From: Acinetobacter genomosp. 15BJ
GTDB lineage: Bacteria; Pseudomonadota; Gammaproteobacteria; Pseudomonadales; Moraxellaceae
Length of the DNA: 64,000 nucleotides
Reading direction: 5' to 3'
Assembly (NCBI RefSeq): GCF_000400715.1
Contig: NZ_KE007345.1
Span: 444,351 to 508,350, forward strand
Under the pieces are notes generated by a model. That model saw only the letters and a list, made by a program, of their open reading frames with translations, was not told the DNA's origin and did not search any database. Made by a program: the position numbers and the translations under genes. Shown here in pieces: positions 1-6,864 of this stretch (position 1 is its first letter; every line of letters begins with the position of its first letter).

Positions 1-562
1 ATTTACTAGAGCAACAGTTTTCAATGACTAAGCCCAATCTTGCATGGTCAAGCGATATTACATACATTTGGACTGCTGAAGGTTGGTTATACTTGGCAGC
101 AGTAAAAGACCTGTACACGAAACAAGTGGTTGGCTATAGCTTAAATGAGCGTATGACCGCACAACTTGTTTGCAATGCACTGACTATGGCGATTCGTAAT
201 CAAAAACCAACGAAAGGCTTAATTGTTCATTCGGACAGAGGCAGCCAATATTGCAGCCATGAATATCGAAAGATACTGGAAAAATGTGATTTTCAAGGTT
301 CAATGAGCAAACGTGGGGACTGTTACGATAATGCACCGATTGAAAGTTTCTGGGGCATACTCAAGAATGAATTAGTGCATCATTGCAACTATAAAACCAG
401 AGATGAAGCTAAAGCAGATATTACAAAATACATTGTGTTATTTTATAATCAGCGAAGAATTCAAAAGAGTTTGGATTTTAAAACGCCAAATCAAATAGCA
501 GAGAACTTTTATCGGTTAGCTGCCTAGCATATCCCAAGTGAAAGTCTCCTGCTAATTCAGCA
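1..562 (+). mobile_element. IS3-family insertion sequence, right part only
   Basis: The window opens inside an IS3-family element. Its transposase frame is already open at base 3 and ends at 527. About 30 bases later, around 557-562, the sequence changes to the interrupted tnsA-like gene. The right boundary is inferred from the trailing TCA/CA dinucleotides (557-562) and from where tnsA-like coding stops; the left end and any target duplication lie outside the window, so the exact terminal repeat cannot be confirmed. Confidence 0.75.
3..527 (+). CDS. IS3-family transposase OrfB, C-terminal part
   Basis: This is the catalytic rve/DDE domain of an IS3-family transposase, which joins the excised IS circle to target DNA. 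The frame is open to the left edge, so the first in-frame Met (base 24) is internal and the true start is outside. Counting from that Met, the triad is visible as D11 (SSDITY), D71 (HSDRGSQY) and E107 (IESFWG), with the 35-residue D-to-E spacing typical of IS3. The C-terminal YNxxR-type segment (FYNQRRIQKSL) is present. The catalytic part looks intact; whether OrfA and the left end are also intact cannot be seen. Confidence 0.92.
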   Translation, partial: LLEQQFSMTKPNLAWSSDITYIWTAEGWLYLAAVKDLYTKQVVGYSLNERMTAQLVCNALTMAIRNQKPTKGLIVHSDRGSQYCSHEYRKILEKCDFQGSMSKRGDCYDNAPIESFWGILKNELVHHCNYKTRDEAKADITKYIVLFYNQRRIQKSLDFKTPNQIAENFYRLAA

Positions 563-745
563 CATATCATTTCGAGGTTGCGGGAAATATGTCTCTACCT
601 CAGCGTCAAACTCTAAATGAAGACAATATTTCGACTCTAAGATGGACTCAACAAGAATTGTCTTTCCATCATTAGCCTTTATTGAAGGGAAACGAACAAT
701 GTTCTTAACAGCAGATTTCTGAATTTTGCGTGCAGGGCTATTCAT
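557..745 (-). pseudogene. tnsA-like endonuclease gene, truncated by the IS
   Basis: Sixty-two codons survive. The segment ESILESKYCLHLEFD followed by VETYFPQP matches the start of the TnsA N-terminal endonuclease domain, where an ES-x-LE stretch carries the first catalytic Glu (here E33 or E37) and is followed by LEFD and a QP turn. TnsA makes the 5'-strand cuts in Tn7-type transposition. The downstream catalytic Asp and Gln-x-Lys residues are missing because the IS3 element begins just after the QP motif, so the product should be inactive. The gene starts about 110 bp from the transposon end and reads inward, as tnsA does at the Tn7 right end. The family call rests on motif recognition in a short fragment. 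Confidence 0.65.
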
Positions 746-857
746 TTTCTAGCTCATCCTGAACTTCCTTGTTCAAATTATAAGCTTTTTTATAAGTTTA
801 TCCTACATAATTTATAGACTATTCCTACAATTTTATAAACTTATCCTACAATCTACA
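563..857. mobile_element. Right end of a Tn7-like transposon abutting parE
   Basis: Read from the parE side, the element begins TGTAGATTGTAGGATAAG and contains three 19-bp direct repeats, followed by an inward-facing tnsA-like gene. Terminal TGT, several TnsB-type sites within about 70 bp and tnsA as first gene are the layout of Tn7 right ends. The last transposon base (857) is one base from the parE stop codon (859-861). I infer that this is one edge of a Tn7-like island using the 3' end of parE as its attachment site; the other end lies left of the window. Confidence 0.65.
789..850 (-). repeat. Three 19-bp TnsB-type binding repeats
   Basis: Three copies, read on the minus strand: TGTAGGATAAACTTATAAA (789-807), TGTAGGAATAGTCTATAAA (811-829) and TGTAGGATAAGTTTATAAA (832-850). 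Start-to-start spacing is 22 and 21 bp, about two helical turns. Each keeps TGTAGGA and a TATAAA tail. Regular spacing close to the transposon end is what is known for TnsB sites; binding itself is inferred. Confidence 0.7.
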
Positions 858-858
858 C

Positions 859-2742
859 TTAAACCGTAATATCTGCTAAATTACCCTTTTGCTCTAACCA
901 GTGTTTACGGTCTGCTGAACGTTTTTTCGCCAGCAATTTATCCAATAAACCTGCGGTTAAATGTGCATCGTCCAAGTCCAATTGCACCAAACGACGGGTA
1001 TTCGGGTCCATGGTGGTTTCACGCAACTGACTGGCATTCATCTCGCCCAAACCTTTAAATCGGGTGATCTGCGGATTCTTGTTGCCTTTAACTTTTTTCA
1101 GGATGCTTTCAAGCTCGTCATCATCCAAGGCATAGTACACCTCTTTACCAATATCGATACGATAGAGCGGTGGCATTGCTACAAACAGATGACCTTCTTC
1201 AACCAAGGTTGGGAAATGTTTGACGAATAAAGCGCATAATAAGGTTGCGATATGCAAACCATCCGAGTCCGCATCGGCAAGGATACAGATCTTGCCATAA
1301 CGTAATTCAGACAGATCATCACTGCCCGGATCGACCCCGATCGCGATGGCAATATCATGTACTTCTTGAGAAGCCAATACTTCATCCGAAGATACTTCCC
1401 ATGTATTCAGAATTTTTCCACGAATCGGCATAATCGCTTGGAAATTCTTATCGCGTGCCTGTTTGGCACTACCGCCCGCAGAATCCCCTTCGACAATAAA
1501 TAGTTCACTGTCCTCACGGGTTAAGCCCACACAGTCCGCCAGTTTTCCAGGCAGCGCTGGACCTGCCACAATCTTCTTACGTTCAACTTTTTTCGCTGCT
1601 TTTAAACGACGCCCTGCTTTGGCAATCGCCATTTCAGCCAGTTGTGTCGCAATCTCTGCATGTTGATTCAGCCATAAGGCAAACGCATCTTTGGCAATAT
1701 TCAGCACAATATTAGAGGCTTCGCGACTGGATAAACGTTCTTTGGTTTGCCCTGAAAATTGCGGCTCTTGGAATTTCAGCGATAGAATAAAATTTACGCC
1801 ATCCCAAACATCTTCCGCAGAGAGCTTCATATTACGTGGCAATAAATTGCGTAATTCACAGAACTCGCGCAGTGCTTCAGTTACACCCGAACGTAGACCA
1901 TTGACATGGGTACCACCTTGCGCGGTTGGAATCAAGTTGACATAACTTTCCTGAATCTGCTCGCCACCTTCCACATTCCAGCAAATCGCAAATTCACAGG
2001 CAGCGCGGTCGGCTTGGCCACTACTGACAAAAGCAGGATCTGGCAAGATGTCACGATCTTGCAGCTCATCCATCAAATAGTCGACCAGACCATTTTCAAA
2101 CTGCCATTCGATCTTTTCGTTATTGATTTTATCGTCATAAATTATTTTCAAACCTGCCGCTAACACAGCCTTGGCTTTTAAATTATGTTTCAGTGCTTTA
2201 AGTGCAAATTTAGGACTATCAAAATATTTGGTTTCAGGCCAGAAACGCACGGTCGTGCCTGTGGCACGCTTAGCGACCTTACCTTCTAAAACCGACAAAG
2301 GCGCAACGGGCTCGCCTTGTTCAAAGGCCATTTGATACAGATTACCTTGACGCTGTACTGCCACTTCAACACGGGTCGATAAGGCATTCACCACTGAAAT
2401 CCCGACGCCATGCAAACCACCAGAGAACTGATAGTTATCGGTGCTGAATTTGCCACCCGCATGTAGCTTGGTCAAAATGATTTCGATGCCACTTTGTCCA
2501 TATTCTGGATGGATATCGACTGGCATACCACGACCATTATCTTCGACTGACAATGAACCATCTTCATAGACCGTGACACAAATCTGGTTGGCATGACCCG
2601 CAAGTGCTTCATCGACTGCATTATCAATCACCTCTTGCGCCAAATGGTTTGGACGTGAGGTATCGGTATACATGCCTGGTCGACGACGAACAGGATCTAA
2701 ACCAGAAAGAACTTCAAGGGATTGGGCCGTGTATTGTGTCAC
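859..2742 (-). CDS. parE: DNA topoisomerase IV subunit B
   Basis: ATPase subunit of topoisomerase IV, which with ParC decatenates daughter chromosomes. At 627 residues it is ParE-sized rather than GyrB-sized. The GHKL ATPase motifs are visible: EVIDNAVDEALAG near residue 39, DNGRGMP near 70, GGLHGVGISVVNALS near 110. The TOPRIM motifs follow: EGDSAGG near 417 and DADSDG near 489. The start is GTG, with an AAGGAAG ribosome site overlapping the TAA of the upstream yqiA gene, so the two are probably translationally coupled. The Tn7-like end lies one base beyond the stop codon, so parE remains complete. Confidence 0.97.
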   Translation of the reverse strand: MTQYTAQSLEVLSGLDPVRRRPGMYTDTSRPNHLAQEVIDNAVDEALAGHANQICVTVYEDGSLSVEDNGRGMPVDIHPEYGQSGIEIILTKLHAGGKFSTDNYQFSGGLHGVGISVVNALSTRVEVAVQRQGNLYQMAFEQGEPVAPLSVLEGKVAKRATGTTVRFWPETKYFDSPKFALKALKHNLKAKAVLAAGLKIIYDDKINNEKIEWQFENGLVDYLMDELQDRDILPDPAFVSSGQADRAACEFAICWNVEGGEQIQESYVNLIPTAQGGTHVNGLRSGVTEALREFCELRNLLPRNMKLSAEDVWDGVNFILSLKFQEPQFSGQTKERLSSREASNIVLNIAKDAFALWLNQHAEIATQLAEMAIAKAGRRLKAAKKVERKKIVAGPALPGKLADCVGLTREDSELFIVEGDSAGGSAKQARDKNFQAIMPIRGKILNTWEVSSDEVLASQEVHDIAIAIGVDPGSDDLSELRYGKICILADADSDGLHIATLLCALFVKHFPTLVEEGHLFVAMPPLYRIDIGKEVYYALDDDELESILKKVKGNKNPQITRFKGLGEMNASQLRETTMDPNTRRLVQLDLDDAHLTAGLLDKLLAKKRSADRKHWLEQKGNLADITV

Positions 2743-2756
2743 TTGGTCTGACTTCC

Positions 2757-3347
2757 TTATTGGATCGCTGCCGATAAAAATTCGAGAATTAAAGGTAATT
2801 TTTCTTCAAAATCATCCATTGCATGATTACCATTAGCGTCGGTTAAAATCAATGATGATGGATGAACTGCACTATAATAACGTTGAGCTTGCTGATAATC
2901 CAAGACTTCGTCGCCTTGTTGCAATAGCACCAGAATTTTATCAGCATGAACGAGTTTCGTGTCAGCAATCGATTGTAATTGCTGCAGTTGATCGGCATCA
3001 AGTGTCCATGATGCAGTGACTTTGAGTGGGATTTGTTCAACCCCAAATAAATCTTCAAATAATTGCCATGGTCGCATAGCAGGATTAATCAATACAGCAG
3101 CACAATCATACTTAGCGACAAGATATGTCGCATAAAAACCACCAAGACTGCTGCCAACCAAAACCACTTTATCCTGTGATAAATTTTCGATAAGCTGAGA
3201 GAGTTGTTCTAGCACTTGATTGGGTGGCTGATTTAAATCAGGTAAATGCACTTGTATCGCATCATGCTGTGCACAATATTGTTGCAACTGTTGCCCTTTT
3301 ATCGACATCGGGCTGCTTCGAAAACCATGTAGATAGATAATTTGCAT
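2757..3347 (-). CDS. yqiA: YqiA-family esterase
   Basis: Small alpha/beta hydrolase of the YqiA (UPF0227) family, a cytoplasmic esterase often encoded next to parE. The protein begins with the family's strand-loop IIYLHGFRSSP; GSSLGGFYA carries the nucleophile Ser; QGDEVLDY supplies the Asp and NGNHAMDDF the His. I chose the ATG at 3347 (about 196 residues) because the family starts just before IIYLHGF; an in-frame TTG at 3365 would add six residues. Neither has a clear ribosome site. The natural substrate is not known from sequence. Confidence 0.88.
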   Translation of the reverse strand: MQIIYLHGFRSSPMSIKGQQLQQYCAQHDAIQVHLPDLNQPPNQVLEQLSQLIENLSQDKVVLVGSSLGGFYATYLVAKYDCAAVLINPAMRPWQLFEDLFGVEQIPLKVTASWTLDADQLQQLQSIADTKLVHADKILVLLQQGDEVLDYQQAQRYYSAVHPSSLILTDANGNHAMDDFEEKLPLILEFLSAAIQ

Positions 3348-3609
3348 ACACACCAAAATAGGCAATGACTTGACATAAAGTGAAATAAATCACATTATTT
3401 CGATTAATAGTTAAACAAATAACAATATAAATTACATATAAGCTAGATATTGTCTGACACAAAAAACGATACTGTACTCCGTTCATCAGTATTCTAAAAA
3501 AATTACGTATGAAAGACATAAGATGTAAGCGTTTGTTGTAGTTTATCTAAACAATATTCAGAAAAATCACTTCAAACCTTCGGTATATATCAAGGATGGG
3601 GAAATCAAT

Positions 3610-4956
3610 ATGCCAAGTTTAACACCTCTGCATGAAACCTATTGTAAGTGGGATCGCACGCCCCCGAGTCAGGCAGATGTTTTGGAGGGTTTGGCACAGC
3701 TGGTCAGTACCAGCCTCAGTGGTGTACACGAACTGATCCAAGTGGTACAAACTGAGGTATTAAGGACAACGCTCGGTTTAAGTGCACAAAAAGCCAAACA
3801 ATTACAAAAGCATCCGCAACTGCAAAAGTTTTATCAGTTTTCTTATGTGGCACTACAAAAATATGGCAGTCATTTTCTAGCGCCCAATTTACGTCGCATT
3901 ATTGAAAAATTTCCAGTCTTGCATGACAAACCCTTAACCCCAACCCTGCATTTTTTGGTGGGTGCGCTGAATGGAATTTTTGGTGATTTCTTTTTAAAGC
4001 AACACAATCCAATGGCTTTGCCAATGGTGCTTTATGATCACTATGGTTCATTACAGCAAGGCGAGCTAACAGGCCGTGTGGTGATTCTTGCCCATGGTTT
4101 ATGTATGAATCATTTAACCTGGTCTAATCATCGTTATGGCGGGATTGGTGAGCGTTTGCTCGCACAACGTGATAACAACACCATGCTGTATTTGAACTAC
4201 AACACTGGACGCCGAATTTCCGCTAATGGCCGTAGTTTTGCCAATACCTTAGAGGATTTGGTACAGCGTAATCCGCGTATTACCAGTATCGATCTAATCG
4301 GGCACAGTATGGGCGGCTTGGTTTCGCGTAGTGCCCTGTTTTATGGCAAGCAGAATCTGTATCAATGGGTGCATATGGTCGAGAATCTGGTTTGTATCGG
4401 TTCGCCACATCATGGTGCAGTACTTGAACGCTTTGGTTTCGTTTTACAAGACAAACTCGGTGGATTCCCATTTATCAACTTGCTTGGTCAGTTGGTGAAT
4501 GTGCGTAGTAACGGCATACTTGATCTGCGTTATGGCAGTGTCCGTGATGATGACTGGGAACATAATGATGCGCGCATTGGTTTTGCCGACGATAATCGTA
4601 AACCCGCTCCGCTACCGTCCCATATTAATACCTTCTTAATTGCAGGGACTTTAGAGTTCGAGAAGTTACGTAATAAAGCGCTGTCTGTAATTGGGGATTA
4701 TCTGGTCAGTGTGAAGAGTGCTTTAGGTGAACACCAGAATCCACGTTTTCAGTTGAAGTTGCCTGATACGCATAAAGCAGTTTTCTATGGGCTGAATCAT
4801 TTTGAAATTCAGTATCACTCCAGTGTAGCCGAACAAATCACACGCTGGTTATATCCAGATGCTAAAGAGAAAGTTGAAGCTGGTGTACAAACCCATATGA
4901 TCAACGTACCCCATAACTATACCTTTGATGATTTAGAAGGCATTGTTGAGACCTAA
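3610..4956 (+). CDS. Alpha/beta hydrolase, lipase-like
   Basis: A 448-residue hydrolase. The catalytic domain occupies the C-terminal two thirds: an oxyanion-hole strand ILAHGLCMNH near residue 158 and the nucleophile elbow GHSMGG near 231-236, with a likely catalytic His in GLNHFEIQYH near the end. The N-terminal 150 residues are mainly helical with no motif I recognise. No signal peptide is visible, so a cytoplasmic or membrane-peripheral location is likely. The GHSMGGLVSRSA arrangement resembles triacylglycerol lipases and PGAP1-like esterases; the substrate is unknown. It stands alone, transcribed away from yqiA and closed by a terminator at 4966. Confidence 0.8.
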   Translation: MPSLTPLHETYCKWDRTPPSQADVLEGLAQLVSTSLSGVHELIQVVQTEVLRTTLGLSAQKAKQLQKHPQLQKFYQFSYVALQKYGSHFLAPNLRRIIEKFPVLHDKPLTPTLHFLVGALNGIFGDFFLKQHNPMALPMVLYDHYGSLQQGELTGRVVILAHGLCMNHLTWSNHRYGGIGERLLAQRDNNTMLYLNYNTGRRISANGRSFANTLEDLVQRNPRITSIDLIGHSMGGLVSRSALFYGKQNLYQWVHMVENLVCIGSPHHGAVLERFGFVLQDKLGGFPFINLLGQLVNVRSNGILDLRYGSVRDDDWEHNDARIGFADDNRKPAPLPSHINTFLIAGTLEFEKLRNKALSVIGDYLVSVKSALGEHQNPRFQLKLPDTHKAVFYGLNHFEIQYHSSVAEQITRWLYPDAKEKVEAGVQTHMINVPHNYTFDDLEGIVET

Positions 4957-4965
4957 ACGATAAAT

Positions 4966-4994
4966 GCTCAGTTAGGTTCTAGCTGAGCTTTTTT
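4966..4994 (+). terminator. Rho-independent terminator after the hydrolase
   Basis: GCTCAG (4966-4971) pairs with CTGAGC (4983-4988) around an 11-base loop and is followed by TTTTTT. It lies between two convergent genes and mainly serves the plus-strand hydrolase. Confidence 0.75.
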
Positions 4995-5036
4995 CGCTCA
5001 AAAGCTGTAACAGGCTCAATCAGCTTAGGAATAGCT

Positions 5037-5585
5037 TTACTTCACAAATTCACCTTGGTCATTTAATTTCAGTTTTAGATCTTTTCCATCTTCTTTATAT
5101 AAAATTTCATACTTCTGATTAATAACAATATTTTGAGATGCATCTAAGGTAATGCTTTTAACGAAGCCAAATTTGTTTACCGTTGTCAGATTTATTTCTG
5201 GATTTCCAGCTTTACTTGAAGAAGGAGATGCAATTAATAAAATACCCGTGCTTGTTTCTGGGAAAACGACTGAATCACCATAACTTGGGTTGATAAAGCT
5301 ATAAACTTTAATCAGACGACTGCTATCAATCAAATTGATTGAGCCACAATTCATTCTTTGGGCAGATAAAATACAATTCAGATGTGCATTTGAGTTATAA
5401 GGAAGTGAAGTGATCAGGAAACCATCATCATTTTTTAACTTTGCAAGATGTGATGAAGCTTTTTGTGTTTGGTTTTGATGAGAAATCTCATTTTTCTTTT
5501 CTGAAGCAGTGCTACAGGAAGCAGTTATGATGCTGAGGCTGACTAAACCGAGGATACACGTATATTTTTTACAAGAAGAATGCAT
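5037..5585 (-). CDS. Putative lipoprotein at the end of the T6SS cargo module
   Basis: A 182-residue protein with a lipoprotein signal: basic N-terminus, hydrophobic stretch GLVSLSIITA, then lipobox ITASC with the acylated Cys near residue 24. The mature part has no recognised domain and seems rich in beta strands. It is the last of five leftward genes behind vgrG, 45 bp after the previous gene. An exported protein in this position may be an immunity or accessory protein protecting the periplasm from the neighbouring effector; that role is inferred from position only. The DNA is as A+T-rich as its upstream neighbours. Confidence 0.7.
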   Translation of the reverse strand: MHSSCKKYTCILGLVSLSIITASCSTASEKKNEISHQNQTQKASSHLAKLKNDDGFLITSLPYNSNAHLNCILSAQRMNCGSINLIDSSRLIKVYSFINPSYGDSVVFPETSTGILLIASPSSSKAGNPEINLTTVNKFGFVKSITLDASQNIVINQKYEILYKEDGKDLKLKLNDQGEFVK

Positions 5586-5630
5586 AATAAACCCCTTTAG
5601 AATAAAAACCGAACTAAAATCTAAATTGAA

Positions 5631-6341
5631 TTACTTAATATCTTTTTCAGCTGCTAAAACACCTGTAGTTTCACAACCTAAGGTTGAAGAAATACATTTT
5701 AAGCTACTATTCAAAACAAGCTTGAATGGGAAAATTTTTCCATCTTGATAAGTTTTAACATTTGCAAGATACGTATACAGTCCTTTCTTAGCATCATATG
5801 TTACCTGATCGCCCATGAGGAGGTCTGTTTGTTCACTCTTATCTTCACTATCAGAGTGTATAACGGGTATTCCTATAAAATTATTATTCCTTATATTATA
5901 TAAAAAAGTAGTGACTTGATTTCTTTTAAATGGAATTTTAACATAATTAATAGTACTTACTTCTCTCACTCTAAAAGCTAAAATAGCTTTATCGTGATAT
6001 AGTAAAGCTAAGTCAACATTAGACTCCACAGGCACTGCTGTCCTTAAAACATCATAAACAACCTTACCATTTAATATTTGGACACCATATTTTTTTAATG
6101 TGTAGTTAATATTTTTCTTTGTTTTATCAATATTACCAAAATCCGTTAACTTTATTTTTAAATTAGGGTTAATAACTGAATATTTATTATATGCATCTAT
6201 ATATTCCACAGGTGATTTTACTTGGGTAGAATCTTGCAAATAATCATTCCATGAAGAATTTTCTTTTGCATAACAAAAGTTAAAGAAAAAATTACAAGCA
6301 ACTATCATCTTTAAAAAAATAAATTTATTCATAATAAACAT
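5631..6341 (-). CDS. Exported protein in the T6SS cargo module
   Basis: A protein of 236 residues (233 if the second ATG at 6332 is used; neither start has a clear ribosome site). The N-terminus is a signal peptide: FIFLKMIVACNFFFNFCYA before KENSS, with cleavage likely after CYA. No known domain is recognised in the mature, strand-rich chain; a Cys pair near the C-terminus (KCISSTLGC) could form a disulfide. It lies 29 bp after the 163-residue lipoprotein gene, in the same direction. I infer a periplasmic immunity candidate or a duplicated accessory protein of the effector at 6865-9282. Confidence 0.7.
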   Translation of the reverse strand: MFIMNKFIFLKMIVACNFFFNFCYAKENSSWNDYLQDSTQVKSPVEYIDAYNKYSVINPNLKIKLTDFGNIDKTKKNINYTLKKYGVQILNGKVVYDVLRTAVPVESNVDLALLYHDKAILAFRVREVSTINYVKIPFKRNQVTTFLYNIRNNNFIGIPVIHSDSEDKSEQTDLLMGDQVTYDAKKGLYTYLANVKTYQDGKIFPFKLVLNSSLKCISSTLGCETTGVLAAEKDIK

Positions 6342-6370
6342 TTAAAAATTGATGTTTAAAAAAGAAGTTA

Positions 6371-6862
6371 TCATGAACATCCCTCTTGATATTTCAATTT
6401 ATCAAGTGTTCCATATGTAACCTCAGTCACCTTATTCTCAACAATATAAAATTTAACACCATTATTACTATCTAATTGGCGCTGCAAGTAGTATGTATTG
6501 TCATCATATGCACTTTTTACTAAACTTAAGTCTTTAACCTTAGATTTTAAATCTGCAACAGGAAGTCCCATAAATTCAGATTTCTGATATGAGGCAGTTG
6601 AAAGCTTATTATCAAAGACTAAATAACTAATATTTTCATCCTTAGTTTCTGCATATAAACAATTATCAACAATTTCTGTATCATCTACTTGTTTTACAAG
6701 ACCTTCTTTTGCCAACTTAGTGTAATCTTGGCCTATATTCATATTTTTAAATTCAGACAATAAATTATTTAATGAATAATTATTATCTACAGTCTTAGTT
6801 CCTTCTTTGGCATTACACGCTATCATGATAAAACACAAAGGAAAAATACAAAGCTTATACAT
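6371..6862 (-). CDS. Putative lipoprotein, best candidate for the immunity protein
   Basis: A 163-residue lipoprotein: MYKLCIFPLCFIMIAC is a short signal with lipobox IMIAC (Cys 16), followed by the soluble mature chain. Its ATG lies two bases after the stop of the effector gene, the tightest link in the cluster, which favours it as the cognate immunity protein. A lipid-anchored periplasmic protein is the expected form of immunity against a peptidoglycan hydrolase. No named family is recognised; specific pairing with the effector is inferred from coupling and localisation. Confidence 0.75.
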   Translation of the reverse strand: MYKLCIFPLCFIMIACNAKEGTKTVDNNYSLNNLLSEFKNMNIGQDYTKLAKEGLVKQVDDTEIVDNCLYAETKDENISYLVFDNKLSTASYQKSEFMGLPVADLKSKVKDLSLVKSAYDDNTYYLQRQLDSNNGVKFYIVENKVTEVTYGTLDKLKYQEGCS

Positions 6863-6864
6863 TA

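Noticed and set aside
3366..3609. 85-codon minus-strand frame (3262-3519)
   Set aside because: It overlaps the conserved start of yqiA in another frame and has no motif or ribosome site.
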